From Radicibacter daui (GTDB lineage Bacteria > Pseudomonadota > Alphaproteobacteria > Radicibacterales > Radicibacteraceae), in NCBI GenBank assembly GCA_030657355.1, contig CP131056.1, positions 2,686,501 to 2,750,500 on the forward strand: 64,000 nucleotides of DNA, written 5' to 3'. The notes beneath the pieces are model-generated. The model had not been told where the DNA came from. It saw only the letters and a list, made by a program, of their open reading frames with translations, and ran no database searches. The stretch's first letter is position 1, and every line of letters begins with the position of its first letter. This document shows positions 18,706 through 28,828 of the stretch, piece after piece. Made by a program: the position numbers and the translations under genes.

Positions 18706-21654
18706 TCAGCCTTGGCGCACGCCGTCGACAAAGGCATCGGCACTGCGGCCAAGCACGCCCATACGGTCGTTGAGTTCGCCCGCCACCTCGCGGATGCCCT
18801 CAACCTGCTGCACTGCCGTTTCCGAGGCGCTGCGTGCCATGTCGAGGCTTTGGGTGGCCTCGCTCGCCCGGCTGGAGGCCTGGCGTACGGCCCGATCGAT
18901 TTCGCGGGCGGCAGCTTCCTGCTCCTGCACCGCCGCGGCCACGGATTCAGCCGCCTCGTTCACTTCGCGGATCGCCTCGCCGATGCCGTTGATGGCGTCA
19001 GCCACCTGCAGCGTCGAGTGCTGGATACCACCGATGAGGGAGGCGATCTGGTCGGTTGCCTTGGTGGTCTGCTCGGCAAGGTTTTTCACCTCGTTGGCAA
19101 CCACGGCAAAGCCCCGGCCCGCTTCACCCGCCCGCGCCGCCTCGATGGTGGCGTTAAGCGCCAGCAGGTTGGTCTGGCTGGCAATAGCGCCGATCAGCTC
19201 CAGAATACCGCGCACCTCGTCAGCGGATTTGCGCAGGGCCGAGACCTGGGTTTCCGCCTGTTCACCGCGCTCCACGCCCTTGCGGCTCACCTGAGTTGCC
19301 AGCGACATCTGGCGAGCGATCTCGTTGATGCTTTCGCTGAGCTGGGCAATGGCCGTCGAGACAGTTTCGACCTCGCTGCGGACGGCAGTGGACGCACCGC
19401 CGGCCGCCTCGTTGCCCTCCTCGACCGAGTCCACCGCCTCGTTCAGCACGGAAGCGGACTGGCTCATCCGGCCGACGGCGGCATTGAGGGCCTGGATGGT
19501 ACCGCGCACTTCACTGTCGAACCGTTCGGCAAGGCCGCTCATGGTGCGACGGCGCTCCTCTGCCGCCTGTTCTCGCTCCCTGTCGGCAGCAAGGCGGTTT
19601 TCCTCCACCTGCCGCGTGGTATTGCGGAAAACGGAGAGCGCTTCGGCCATCTCGGTGATCTCGTCGGTACCGCCGGTCGGCACTTCAACGCTGGTATCGC
19701 CCGAAGAAATGGCCCGCATGGCACCCGACAGGCGCTCAAGCCGCGCGACGATGCGCTTGCGTACGAAGAACAGAACACCGCCGGCAACCAGCAGCGCCAC
19801 CACGACGAGCCCGCCGAGGATCAGACGGTTGCTGTGCACAGTGGCTTCCGCCCCTGCCACCTGTCCCTGCGTACGCTCGCGCGCCAGCGAAACGACCCCC
19901 TGCAGGCCGAGCTTGTTAAGCGCCTCTTCCACACTGGAAAGGCCGGCATGAGCCTGCTTGATCGCGCCAAGCTCTGCCTCTCGGGCCGCAACAACACCTT
20001 GCGGACCGAGCGCCCTGTCGAGGCTGGCAAGGCCGGCACCGAGCGGAGATTTCGCATCGAACCCGTCTGCCTTCAGCACCGATGCCGGTTCCTTGAGCGC
20101 GCCGGAGATGTCGGTCAGATCGACGGGATCGTCAGAGGCCGCCGCCTGGCTCAAAAGACCGATGGCGAGGTTCGCCTGCGCCTGCATGTCCAGCAGGTTA
20201 CGCAGGGCACTCACATCCTTCTTCAGAAGGTCGGTGATCATCTCGGCATTCTGCGACTGCGTCTTCTGCGAGGCGCTGGCGAGCGTGTCGCGGGCCTGCT
20301 GCACCACCGGCTCGGTGGCCTTGCTGAAAGCATCGGCAGCCGTCCGCAGCCCCTCAAGGCGCGAGATCCGCAGCTGTGACCAGGTGGTATGTGCGCGCTC
20401 GCCGGCCTGCAGCTCATCGGCATGCAGCTTGAGCGGAGAGTTGCGTCCGTTACCGAGCTTCAGAAGCTCGGTATAGAGCGAGGTGATGGTGTCGTAAGGG
20501 GCAGCTTCCGGAAGAGACTTCGCCAGATCACGGCTGGAGCGCATCAGCTCCTTGTTGAGCTTGTCGAGCTCGGCAATCCGGTCCGCCGTTTCCGCCAGCG
20601 TGCCTTCGATGGTGTAGGCATAACTCTGGGAAATCGCCGCCTTCATTTGCAGGAGCGTGTCACGCAGCTCCGACGTTGTCTCCGGCGCGGCAAGCGCGGC
20701 ATCGAGGGCGCCGAGCAGCGTTGCCATGTCCGCCTGCAACTTGCCCATCAGCGCGCGTCGGGCATCGGCAAACACCTTTTGCGACTGGACCGTGGCGTTG
20801 ATCTCGTTGGTGCGCACGGTGAAAAGGTTCTGGTCGCCATCCCCGAACTCCAGGAGATCGGAGGCCGGCTGAACCAGCGGTCCGCCGGATTGCGGCAGGC
20901 TTTGCAGCCTCGCCACCAGCTCCGCCTTCTCAGCCACAAAGGCATCGTGCAGCGTGGCGGCTTCTTCGGGTGTATCGGCGGCGGCGCCTTCAAGGATCAG
21001 GCTGACAGTGCCATTGGCGATGGCGCGCACTTCCAGCACAGTTGCCAGCGTGCCGACTTCGTTGCCGATGAGAGCAGAGAGCGCCTGACGCGCCTCATCA
21101 TTAATCTCGCCCGCGCGGGTAATGAGTTCGTTGTTGGCGGCATCGACGGCGCCGGTAATGGCCTTGCGCACGGCGGCATGTGCCGCCTTGGCATCGGCAA
21201 TCGACTGCTCGCGGGCACCGGCCAGTTCATTACGCCGGGTCACGCTGCCCTGAAGGGCGGTCAGCGACCTTTCAAGCTCGCCAACAGCCGCGCGCAGCTC
21301 TTCCACCGGGCTGCCCTTGCCGGCGGCACCGCTGCCGCTCACTTCGTCAAGCGCAGCGCGCAGGGCAGCGATCCGCGCCGCAACGGCGCTGGTATCGATT
21401 TCGGTCGAGGTATTATCGTGAAGCTGGGAGGCAAATAGCGAGACGTCCTGGCTGCGGCTGGCAAGGGCCACCGCTCCGCCAAGCGACCGGTCGCTTTCCT
21501 GGCCCAGACTGGCAACGCTGGAGCCGACATTGTCGAGCGCGATCCAGCCGATTCCGGCGGCGACAGCCGTCAGCGCACCCATACTGAGGAGCGCCACCAT
21601 CAGCCGCGCACCTATCCCAACGCGGCCGCCCTGGCCGCGATCCTGCGTTTCCAT
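18706..21654 (-). CDS. Methyl-accepting chemotaxis protein with a very long periplasmic sensor
   Basis: A 982-residue receptor. TM1 lies at about residues 15-43 and TM2 at about 622-648 ([21 protein letters not shown]), enclosing a helical, Ala/Leu-rich sensor of about 570 residues. A HAMP domain follows ([19 protein letters not shown]), then the methylated helices and the signalling tip with [11 protein letters not shown] and [25 protein letters not shown]-like sequence ([20 protein letters not shown]). Most receptors have 150-300-residue sensors, so this one is unusually long and may contain two or more stacked four-helix modules. No che genes are adjacent. No CheR-binding pentapeptide is visible at the C-terminus. 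Confidence 0.93.
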   Translation of the reverse strand: METQDRGQGGRVGIGARLMVALLSMGALTAVAAGIGWIALDNVGSSVASLGQESDRSLGGAVALASRSQDVSLFASQLHDNTSTEIDTSAVAARIAALRAALDEVSGSGAAGKGSPVEELRAAVGELERSLTALQGSVTRRNELAGAREQSIADAKAAHAAVRKAITGAVDAANNELITRAGEINDEARQALSALIGNEVGTLATVLEVRAIANGTVSLILEGAAADTPEEAATLHDAFVAEKAELVARLQSLPQSGGPLVQPASDLLEFGDGDQNLFTVRTNEINATVQSQKVFADARRALMGKLQADMATLLGALDAALAAPETTSELRDTLLQMKAAISQSYAYTIEGTLAETADRIAELDKLNKELMRSSRDLAKSLPEAAPYDTITSLYTELLKLGNGRNSPLKLHADELQAGERAHTTWSQLRISRLEGLRTAADAFSKATEPVVQQARDTLASASQKTQSQNAEMITDLLKKDVSALRNLLDMQAQANLAIGLLSQAAASDDPVDLTDISGALKEPASVLKADGFDAKSPLGAGLASLDRALGPQGVVAAREAELGAIKQAHAGLSSVEEALNKLGLQGVVSLARERTQGQVAGAEATVHSNRLILGGLVVVALLVAGGVLFFVRKRIVARLERLSGAMRAISSGDTSVEVPTGGTDEITEMAEALSVFRNTTRQVEENRLAADREREQAAEERRRTMSGLAERFDSEVRGTIQALNAAVGRMSQSASVLNEAVDSVEEGNEAAGGASTAVRSEVETVSTAIAQLSESINEIARQMSLATQVSRKGVERGEQAETQVSALRKSADEVRGILELIGAIASQTNLLALNATIEAARAGEAGRGFAVVANEVKNLAEQTTKATDQIASLIGGIQHSTLQVADAINGIGEAIREVNEAAESVAAAVQEQEAAAREIDRAVRQASSRASEATQSLDMARSASETAVQQVEGIREVAGELNDRMGVLGRSADAFVDGVRQG

Positions 21655-21792
21655 CGGCGCCTCCTCGTTACCCTGCCGCCCCGGTTTTTATAATTCGGGA
21701 CCTGACCTCTTTGAGGCTCTCATGCAGGACGGGAGAAGCCCATACTTCTCCCGTATAGCCACAGTAGATTAGGCTCTCTTAAAACACCCTTA

Positions 21793-22917
21793 TCAAAGCC
21801 TCTTTTCGGTCGCCGGATCGAAGAGGCTGATCTTGCTCATGTCGATCATGAAATTCATGGTCTGACCGGCAGGACGTGCGTCATGCGGACGCACGCGGGC
21901 GATGGCCTGATTGCCCCCCAGGGTCACGTAGGTCAGCGTGTCGGCGCCGGTCGGCTCCGTCACATTGATCTCGCATTCCATGGTGGTCATGGCCGAGTTC
22001 TCGCGCAGCTCGGCCTGGATGACATGGGTCATCGTCTCCGGGCGGATGCCGAGGATGACCTCGCGGCCAACCCAGTCCCCCAGATGCGGCGCCGGCTCGA
22101 AGAGCGGAAGCACGACATCGCCGGTTTCGCCATTGGCGGTACGGCGCAGGCGCACGCCCAGGTGATTGCCTTCCGACACCAGCGTGGCCGGTGCGAAATT
22201 CATCGCCGGGGAACCGACGAAGCCCGCCACATACATGTTGGCCGGACGCTCATAGACTTCCTGCGGGGCTGCGAACTGCTGGACGATACCGTCCTTCATC
22301 ACCGCCACGCGGGTGGCGAGCGTCATGGCCTCGATCTGGTCGTGGGTCACATAGACGATGGTGGTGCGCAGGCGCTGGTGCAGCTTCTTGATCTCGGTGC
22401 GCAGCTCGACACGGAGCTTGGCATCAAGGTTGGAGAGCGGCTCGTCGAAGAGGAAGATCTTCGGATCGCGCACCAGGGCGCGGCCCATGGCCACACGCTG
22501 GCGCTGGCCGCCGGAAAGCTGCGCCGGCTTGCGCTGCATCAGGTGGGTGATCTGCAGAATGTCCGCCGCCTTGGCGATCAGTTCCTTCTGCTTGTCCTTG
22601 GGCACACCGCGCATCTCGAGGCCGAAGGAGATGTTCTTCTCCACGGTCATGTTCGGATAGAGCGCGTAGGACTGGAACACCATGGCGATGTTGCGGTCCT
22701 TGGGGTGCACATTGTTGATGACGGTATCATCGATGGCGATGTCGCCCTCGGTGATGGTGTCGAGGCCGGCGATCATGTTGAGCAGCGTGGACTTGCCGCA
22801 GCCCGACGGCCCCAGCAGCACCAGGAACTCGCCGTCAGCCAGATCGAGATCGATCCCTTTCAGGATCTCCACCGGTCCGTAGCGCTTCTTGATGTTACGA
22901 ATGGAAAGAGAGGCCAT
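21793..22917 (-). CDS. Carbohydrate ABC transporter ATP-binding protein (UgpC/MsmK type)
   Basis: A 374-residue CUT1-class ATPase. Walker A is GPSGCGKST near residue 37, the signature LSGGQRQRVAMGRAL near 135, Walker B IFLFDEPLSNLDA near 154, and the switch His is in YVTHDQIEAM near 192. The C-terminal TOBE regulatory domain begins near 240 (GFVGSPAMNFAPA). It lies five bases after the second permease gene in the same direction, completing the four-gene GtsABC-like operon. ATPases of this type often serve more than one sugar transporter. Confidence 0.94.
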   Translation of the reverse strand: MASLSIRNIKKRYGPVEILKGIDLDLADGEFLVLLGPSGCGKSTLLNMIAGLDTITEGDIAIDDTVINNVHPKDRNIAMVFQSYALYPNMTVEKNISFGLEMRGVPKDKQKELIAKAADILQITHLMQRKPAQLSGGQRQRVAMGRALVRDPKIFLFDEPLSNLDAKLRVELRTEIKKLHQRLRTTIVYVTHDQIEAMTLATRVAVMKDGIVQQFAAPQEVYERPANMYVAGFVGSPAMNFAPATLVSEGNHLGVRLRRTANGETGDVVLPLFEPAPHLGDWVGREVILGIRPETMTHVIQAELRENSAMTTMECEINVTEPTGADTLTYVTLGGNQAIARVRPHDARPAGQTMNFMIDMSKISLFDPATEKRL

Positions 22918-22922
22918 GATCC

Positions 22923-23816
22923 TTATCCCTTGACCGAACCGGCCGTCAGGCCGCGCACGAAATACTTGCCGGCGATGATGTAGACGAGGAGCGTTGGCAG
23001 AGCGGCGATGATCGCGCCGGCCATGTCCACGTTGTACATCTTCACACCGGTGGAGGTGTTGACGAGGTTGTTGAGCGCCACCGTCAGCGGCTGCTGCGGG
23101 CCGGAAGTGAAGGTCGCGCCGAACAGGAAGTCGTTCCAGATCTGGGTGAACTGCCAGATCACCGTCACCACGATGATGGGCGGGCTGATCGGCAGCATGA
23201 TGCGCCAGAAGATGGTGAAGAACCCTGCCCCGTCGATGGTCGCCGCCTTCACCAACTCGTCGGGCACCGAAACATAGTAGTTGCGGAAGAAGAGCGTGGT
23301 GAACGCAAGGCCATAGACGATGTGGACGAAGATGAGGCCGTAGGTGCTGTTGTCACCGGTGAGGCCCAGCTTGCCCAGCGTCTGCGCCATCGGCAGGATG
23401 ACGACCTGGAACGGAATGAAGCTGCCGAACAGCATCATCGCGAAGATGACGTTGGCGCCGCGGAAGCGGAACTTCGTCAGCGCAAAGCCGTTGAGCGCGC
23501 CCAGCAGGCTGGAAATCGTCACCGCCGGCACGACCAGCAGCAGCGAGTTCTTGAAATAAGGCGCAAGCCCGCGGCAATCGACGCCGATACAGGCGCTGTC
23601 CCAGGCCGTCTTCCACGCATCGAACGAGATTTCGCGCGGCAGCGAGATCAGCGACTGGGTACGGGTTTCCGCCAGCGTCTTGAGGCTGGTGGAAACCATG
23701 ATGCCCAGCGGCGCCAGGAAGTAGAAGGCGAAGAGGATGAGCACTGCGTAGATCACGAAGCGCCCGATGGCATGCCCGCGACCGCCGGTGCCGGGCAGGT
23801 TGGCAAGCTCGCTCAT
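22923..23816 (-). CDS. gtsC: Glucose-type sugar ABC transporter permease, GtsC-like
   Basis: A 297-residue CUT1 permease with six membrane segments. The EAA loop, which contacts the ATPase, is seen as DELVKAATIDGAGFFTIFWRIMLPI near residue 200. The periplasmic insert holding ACIGVDCRGLAP near 80 resembles that of GtsC-type glucose permeases. Its start overlaps the stop of the first permease by four bases (ATGA), so translation is probably coupled. With the upstream permease it forms the heterodimeric channel. Confidence 0.88.
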   Translation of the reverse strand: MSELANLPGTGGRGHAIGRFVIYAVLILFAFYFLAPLGIMVSTSLKTLAETRTQSLISLPREISFDAWKTAWDSACIGVDCRGLAPYFKNSLLLVVPAVTISSLLGALNGFALTKFRFRGANVIFAMMLFGSFIPFQVVILPMAQTLGKLGLTGDNSTYGLIFVHIVYGLAFTTLFFRNYYVSVPDELVKAATIDGAGFFTIFWRIMLPISPPIIVVTVIWQFTQIWNDFLFGATFTSGPQQPLTVALNNLVNTSTGVKMYNVDMAGAIIAALPTLLVYIIAGKYFVRGLTAGSVKG

Positions 23817-24724
23817 CGCTTGCGCTCCCTGAGTTCGGAATAGAGGTAGGGCACGATGATCGCGATCACGATGCCCAGCATGAAGATGGCCGAGGCGGAA
23901 CCGACATTGATCTGGTTACGCCGGAAGGTCATTTCGTACATGAAGTTGGCCGGCAGCGAGGACTGGAAGCCCGGACCGCCATTGGTCAGCGCCACGACAA
24001 GGTCGAAGCTCTTGACCGCCAGATGCATGAGAATGACGAAGGCGGAAACGAAGACCGGCCGCACCGACGGGATGATGATGCCCAGATAGATGCGCGGCAG
24101 GCTGGCGCCATCGAGATAGGCCGCCTTGATGATTTCCTGGTCCACACCGCGCAGGGCCGCCAGCACCATGGCCATCACGAAGCCGGACGCCTGCCAGACG
24201 GCGGCGATCACCAGCGTGTAGATGACCATGTCGGTGTCCTGGATCCAGTCGAACCGGAAGTTCGCGAACCCCATCTCGTGCATGAAGCGCTCGATGCCGA
24301 TATCCGGCGTCAGGATCCACTTCCATGCCACGCCGGTGACGATGAAGCTGATCGCCATCGGATAGAGATAGATGGTGCGCAGAACGCCTTCGGCCCGGAT
24401 GCGCTGGTCCAGCAGCACGGCGAGCAGGCAGCCCAGCACCATCGCCACAACGATGAAGAGGCCGCCGAAGATGAAGAGGTTTTCAAAAGAGACCGAGAAG
24501 CGCGAGGCCTCGATCATCTTCCTGTAACCATCCAGGCCGGCGAACTGGTAGCTCGGCAGCATGCGGCTGTTCGAAAACGACATGTAGAGCGTCCACAGGA
24601 TGAACCCGTAGACGAAAAACAGCGACGCGGCGAAGGACGGCGCCACCACAATGGCGGATATCCATCTCTGGACGAAGGCAAACATGCCCCCGCCCGGGCG
24701 CGTCCCGAGCTCTGTGCTCGACAT
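23813..24724 (-). CDS. gtsB: Glucose-type sugar ABC transporter permease, GtsB-like
   Basis: A 303-residue CUT1 permease with an AGGAGCC ribosome site before the ATG. Six hydrophobic segments are seen, the first at about residues 20-48. The EAA loop is ALRGVDQEIIKAAYLDGASL near 195. The sequence stretch YLYPMAISFIVTGVAWKWILTPDIGIE is typical of glucose/mannose-type permeases. It follows the binding-protein gene after a 266-base gap that contains a strong stem-loop, and overlaps the second permease gene. Confidence 0.88.
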   Translation of the reverse strand: MSSTELGTRPGGGMFAFVQRWISAIVVAPSFAASLFFVYGFILWTLYMSFSNSRMLPSYQFAGLDGYRKMIEASRFSVSFENLFIFGGLFIVVAMVLGCLLAVLLDQRIRAEGVLRTIYLYPMAISFIVTGVAWKWILTPDIGIERFMHEMGFANFRFDWIQDTDMVIYTLVIAAVWQASGFVMAMVLAALRGVDQEIIKAAYLDGASLPRIYLGIIIPSVRPVFVSAFVILMHLAVKSFDLVVALTNGGPGFQSSLPANFMYEMTFRRNQINVGSASAIFMLGIVIAIIVPYLYSELRERKR

Positions 24725-24943
24725 GGACCGAGGCTCCTAAATAGCGGGTTCGACAAAGTGAGACATCATAGCAGGACGGCCAGGATCGCTCCCGCAGCGA
24801 TCGATGGTTCCTCTTGTTCTTGCTACGGCGCCCGCAGCACGGGCACCTCCCCCTAAGTCCGGTTTTTATCGCCGCCCCTGCCTTAAGCCGGGCGGCCGGG
24901 GGCCGGATACCCCCTTGGTTACTGCAGCCCCCGTGAAGACAAA

Positions 24944-24972
24944 CGCGGTGCCGGAGGAGCTCCGGCACCGCG
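24944..24972 (-). terminator. Intercistronic stem-loop after the sugar-binding protein gene
   Basis: A perfect 12-base-pair stem (CGCGGTGCCGGA / TCCGGCACCGCG) with a five-base loop, 18 bases past the binding-protein stop. On the minus strand only a short GTTTGT follows, so it may act as a partial terminator or RNA-stabilising stem. That would keep the binding protein in excess over the permeases, as is common in sugar ABC operons. Confidence 0.65.
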
Positions 24973-24990
24973 CCCGGTCTTCAGACGCCC

Positions 24991-26268
24991 TTAGTCCTTG
25001 GCGTTTTCCATTTCCTCGGCCAGCTTGGCGACAGCGTCGTCAGCCGACATGCTGGAGTTGAAGAACTCGGTCGCCACGTCGAGGAAGGCGCCGCGGACGG
25101 CACCGGCCTGCAGGATTTCGTGAGCAACGGAGCCAACCAGCGTACCGCCCTTGGAAGCGGTGTCGAGGTCATCCATCGACTTGATGGCGCAGCTGTCGAA
25201 CTTGTCGCGCGGCACGCCGATACGGGCCGGGATGGAGCCCTTGTAGAGGTTGAAGATTTCCTGGAACTTCTCGCCCATGATGAGCTTGGCGAGAACCTTC
25301 TGGCCTTCGACCTTGTCGTCACCCTTCACCTTGAACATGGCGATGCTGTCGCTGTTCAGGATGTAGCCATGCTCGGACGGGGTCGGGACGCAGAGGAAAT
25401 CGGTACCGGCCTTCTTGCCGGCAGCGAAGAACTCGCCCTTGGCCCAGTCACCCATGATCTGCATGCCGGCCTTGCCGTTCATGACCATGGCGGTGGCGAG
25501 GTTCCAGTCGCGGCCCGAGGCGCCGTCATCGACATAGCCCTGGAACTTGCGGAAGTAGGTGAAGGCCTTCTTCATGGTGTCGGACTTGAGCGACGCCTCG
25601 TCGAGGTCGCCCAGGGCCTTGTTGAAGAAGTCAGCACCGCCAACACCGAGGATGATGGTCTCGAGGACGGTCGCGTCCTGCCAGTCCTGGCCGCCATGGG
25701 CGAACGGGATGAAGCCGGCAGCCTTGATCTTGTCGGCAGCCGCGAACAGGCCGTCCCAGGTGTTCGGAACGCTGTCAACGCCAGCCTTCTTGAGGACTTC
25801 CGGGTTGGCCCAGATCCAGTCGACGCGGTGGATGTTGACCGGAACGGCCACATACTTGCCGTCGTACTTGACGATCTTCTGGATCTGCGGCGGCAGGAGC
25901 TTGTCCCAGCCTTCGGCATCGGCAACGGAGTTCAGGTCGGCAAGAGCGCCCTGCTCGGCCCAGTCGGCGATGTTCGGGCCCTTGATCTGCACGGCAGAGG
26001 GCGGATCGCCGGCGAGCACGCGGCTACGCAGAACGGTCGCCTGGGCGTCACCGCCGCCACCGGCAACCGGGCTATCGACCCACTTGCCACCGGCAGCTTC
26101 AAATTCGGACTTGAGTTCGGCGGCAGCCTTGGCTTCGCCACCGGAGGTCCAGTAGTGCAGAACCTCAACGGTCGGCTCAGCGTGCGCGACGGTGGTCAGC
26201 GCGCTGGTGGCCATGAGGGAGACGGCAAAAGCCGCGCCCACGAATGCGGACGTACGCATGAAAGACAT
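24991..26268 (-). CDS. gtsA: Glucose-type ABC transporter substrate-binding protein, GtsA-like
   Basis: A 425-residue periplasmic protein with a Sec signal (hydrophobic residues about 10-28, ending VAHA-EP). The mature chain starts VEVLHYWTSGGEAKAAAELK and contains AGGGGDAQATVLRSRVLAGDPP, QIKGPNIADWAEQGAL, KYVAVPVNIHRVDWIWANPE, IPFAHGGQDWQDATV and GKAGMQIMGDWAKGEF. These follow the Pseudomonas glucose-binding protein GtsA very closely as I remember it. It is the first gene of the transport operon and is divergent from a two-component system, matching the GltR/GtrS-gts arrangement. Glucose or mannose is the likely ligand, by family inference. Confidence 0.9.
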   Translation of the reverse strand: MSFMRTSAFVGAAFAVSLMATSALTTVAHAEPTVEVLHYWTSGGEAKAAAELKSEFEAAGGKWVDSPVAGGGGDAQATVLRSRVLAGDPPSAVQIKGPNIADWAEQGALADLNSVADAEGWDKLLPPQIQKIVKYDGKYVAVPVNIHRVDWIWANPEVLKKAGVDSVPNTWDGLFAAADKIKAAGFIPFAHGGQDWQDATVLETIILGVGGADFFNKALGDLDEASLKSDTMKKAFTYFRKFQGYVDDGASGRDWNLATAMVMNGKAGMQIMGDWAKGEFFAAGKKAGTDFLCVPTPSEHGYILNSDSIAMFKVKGDDKVEGQKVLAKLIMGEKFQEIFNLYKGSIPARIGVPRDKFDSCAIKSMDDLDTASKGGTLVGSVAHEILQAGAVRGAFLDVATEFFNSSMSADDAVAKLAEEMENAKD

Positions 26269-26391
26269 CTGTCAATTTCCTCCCGGACTTAAGCTTCTGT
26301 TCAGGCTCAAGGCACCAGCTTTGTTGGGGCCGGCCGTGAGCCATCCCGGTGGGATTGCTGAACCTTAAGACCCGATTATGCAGCAAAAAAA

Positions 26392-26440
26392 CCGTTACAA
26401 ATGATTTCACCGGCGAAAACCGGTTACATTCGGTTACAAA
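26392..26440 (+). promoter_or_regulatory. Tandem GTTACA repeats, candidate response-regulator operator
   Basis: GTTACA occurs three times on the plus strand, at 26394-26399, 26423-26428 and 26433-26438, in the contexts CCGTTACAA, CCGGTTACATT and CGGTTACAAA. The last two are exactly 10 bases apart, one helical turn, as expected for tandem binding of an OmpR-type regulator dimer. They lie in the 296-base divergent region between the sugar-transport operon and the response-regulator gene. Confidence 0.45.
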
Positions 26441-26564
26441 ATTAATTCGAAATCTCAGGAAGGCGGCCGGAAAGCGCTGCAGTGCCGCAGGATGCTGGAC
26501 AGCGCGGCATCGGCTCCCCCATCTTGTGCCGCAAAATTCCCCTTCCGCGTTATGCGAAGTTTTC

Positions 26565-27296
26565 ATGTCCACTCCGCGCCATTTGCTGGTCGTCGACGAC
26601 GATCCCGAAATTACCGAGCTGCTGCACGACTTTCTGGCAAGGCAGGGATTCCGCGTTTCCACCGCGGCTGATGGCCCGGCAATGCGCAAGCTGATGGAAA
26701 GCTGGGATTTCGACCTGGTGATCCTGGACGTGATGCTGCCAGGCGAGGACGGACTGTCGCTGTGCCGTGACCTGCGCGGCAAAAGCAATATTCCCATCAT
26801 CATGCTGACGGCCGCCTCCGAGGAAACCGACCGCATCGTCGGACTCGAGGTCGGCGCCGATGATTACCTCATCAAACCCTTCAGCCCGCGCGAGTTGCTG
26901 GCGCGCATCCGCGCCCTCTTCCGCCGCACCGCACCGGACGCCAGCGGCCCCGCCCCCACGGCCCATCCACGCACGCGCACTTTCCGCTTTGCCGGCTGGA
27001 CGCTGGATGAGGGCTCGCGCGAACTGCGCTCGCCGGACAAGGTGCTGGTGCCGCTCTCCGGCGGAGAATTTGCCCTGCTGATGGTGTTTCTCACTCACCC
27101 CCGTACCATTCTGGATCGCGAGGGACTGCTGGACGGCACGCGCGGGGTGATGCCGGTACCTTTTGACCGGTCCATTGATGTTCAGGTGAGCCGTCTGCGT
27201 CGCAAGATAGAGTCGGACGCCAAGGAACCCTCGCTGATCAAGACCGTGCGCGGGCAAGGGTATCTGCTGGCCTGCACGGTGGATGAGAGCTGGTGA
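26565..27296 (+). CDS. OmpR-family response regulator (GltR-like)
   Basis: A 243-residue regulator counted from the ATG at 26565, because the longer reading adds 72 residues unlike the family. The receiver domain at residues 1-120 shows the acidic pocket VVDDDPE, phosphoacceptor D55 in VILDVMLPGEDG, the conserved Thr in IIMLTA and Lys in LIKPFSPREL. A winged-helix domain occupies about 145-240, with RSIDVQVSRLRRKIE and IKTVRGQGYLL. The kinase gene follows with a GTGA overlap. Divergence from a GtsABC-like glucose transporter matches pseudomonad GltR, which controls glucose uptake. That specific role is inference. Confidence 0.92.
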   Translation: MSTPRHLLVVDDDPEITELLHDFLARQGFRVSTAADGPAMRKLMESWDFDLVILDVMLPGEDGLSLCRDLRGKSNIPIIMLTAASEETDRIVGLEVGADDYLIKPFSPRELLARIRALFRRTAPDASGPAPTAHPRTRTFRFAGWTLDEGSRELRSPDKVLVPLSGGEFALLMVFLTHPRTILDREGLLDGTRGVMPVPFDRSIDVQVSRLRRKIESDAKEPSLIKTVRGQGYLLACTVDESW

Positions 27297-28777
27297 CGCC
27301 CCTTACCCGCTTGCCGGCAAGGCTGCTGGCCCGGCTGCTGCCTGACCGCCTCGCGGGGCGCATCTTCCTGACCACGGGCGCCACGCTGGTGGGCGTGGTG
27401 GTGGTTATGGGCGCCATAGGCTTTTATGCCGAGCGTCAGCAGCGCGCCGCCGATAAAGCCGCCGCAATGGCACCGGCACTCTTGCAGATTTATGCCGCTG
27501 CCTTCTCCCAGCCCTCACCGGGCGACGTATCGGCGCTGCAAGAGATCGCCCGCCGGGCTGGCCTCGCCGAGGACGAACTGACGGTCGGCTTGCGCGCCTC
27601 CGGCGAGGTGCCGCCGCCGGGCTGGAACGCCGAGGCACTGTCTGAACTCAGTTATGGACCGGATACGGTGATCTGGGCCTGGCACGGCGTCTTTGCCCAC
27701 GAGGCGCTGGCCGAGGCCCCCTTCAGCCTGATGCTGCCGGAACTCGCCCGGCTGCTGGCCCACCAGCATGACCGCATGATGCTGAGTGTGCATCTGCCGG
27801 CGGGCGGCTGGCTGGACTTCACCAGCCCCGATTACTGGCGCACGCGCGCAACGCCGGTACAGCTCGGGCTGATGGCCATCGGCGCGCTGGTCATTGCCGC
27901 CCTGATGTTCGGCGCCCTTGCGCAGAAACTGGCCGAGCCCTTTACCCGCATTGCCCGCGAAGCCGGGGAGCCGGGATTTGACCTCAGCGCCCCCCCCCTG
28001 GAGCCGGGCGGCCCGCATGAGGCGCGCGCGGCGGCAGAGGCCATCAATCGCACCCAGGCTGAACTGCGCGAAATGATCGGCGAGCGCACGCGCATGCTGG
28101 CCGCCATCAGCCACGACCTGCGCACCCCGGCAACGCGGCTTCGCCTGCGGGCCGAATATATCGAGAGCGAGACGCTGAAGGACAAGATCCTCGGCGATCT
28201 CGACGAGCTCAGCGGCATGATCTCCGCCGTGCTGGAATTCCTGCGCGAAGGCTCCACCGACGAGGAATTCCAGATCGTGGCCTTCGCCAGCCTGCTGCAA
28301 AGCCTGTGCGACGATTATATCGATACCGGCATGCCGGTGATCTATCACGAACCGCCGCCCTTGCGTTTCACCACCGTGCACAGCGTTTTTGGCGGCGGGG
28401 GCGAAGCGGTGGATTTTGAGCAGGTACGCTCCCTGCGCCTGTCCTGCCGGCCCAAAAGCCTGCGTCGGGCCTTTGCCAATCTCATTGAAAACGCCGTCAA
28501 ATATGGCGGGCGGGCGCATGTGCGCGTCGATGCCTCGGCAGATCAGGTGCTGGTGGAGGTGAGCGATAACGGCCCCGGCATCCCGGCACGCGAGCGCGAG
28601 AACGTGTTCAAGCCCTTCTATCGCCTCGAAGCCTCGCGCAACCGCGCCACCGGCGGCAGCGGGCTTGGGCTTTCCATCGTCAAATCCGTCATCGCTGCCC
28701 ATGGCGGCACCATCGAGCTGCTGGACAATCCCGATGGCGGGCTGCTTGTACGTACGACGCTGCCCCGTCATCTTTGA
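27293..28777 (+). CDS. Sensor histidine kinase (GtrS-like)
   Basis: A 494-residue membrane kinase starting at a GTG that overlaps the regulator stop. TM1 lies at about 24-46 and TM2 at about 190-211, enclosing a periplasmic sensor of about 140 residues. A HAMP segment follows, then the HisKA helix with H274 in AAISHDLRTPATRLRLRAE. The catalytic domain shows the N-box NLIENAVKYGG, the G1 box DNGPGIP, KPFYRLEASRN and the G2 box GGSGLGLSIVK. It should phosphorylate D55 of the upstream regulator. The periplasmic sensor probably reads a sugar or sugar acid, or a liganded binding protein, as proposed for GtrS in pseudomonads. Confidence 0.92.
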   Translation: MTPLTRLPARLLARLLPDRLAGRIFLTTGATLVGVVVVMGAIGFYAERQQRAADKAAAMAPALLQIYAAAFSQPSPGDVSALQEIARRAGLAEDELTVGLRASGEVPPPGWNAEALSELSYGPDTVIWAWHGVFAHEALAEAPFSLMLPELARLLAHQHDRMMLSVHLPAGGWLDFTSPDYWRTRATPVQLGLMAIGALVIAALMFGALAQKLAEPFTRIAREAGEPGFDLSAPPLEPGGPHEARAAAEAINRTQAELREMIGERTRMLAAISHDLRTPATRLRLRAEYIESETLKDKILGDLDELSGMISAVLEFLREGSTDEEFQIVAFASLLQSLCDDYIDTGMPVIYHEPPPLRFTTVHSVFGGGGEAVDFEQVRSLRLSCRPKSLRRAFANLIENAVKYGGRAHVRVDASADQVLVEVSDNGPGIPARERENVFKPFYRLEASRNRATGGSGLGLSIVKSVIAAHGGTIELLDNPDGGLLVRTTLPRHL

Positions 28778-28828
28778 GCTGATAGCCGCCCGTCTTTTAA
28801 AAGCCCGCTCCGGAAAGCCTCATTGCCG

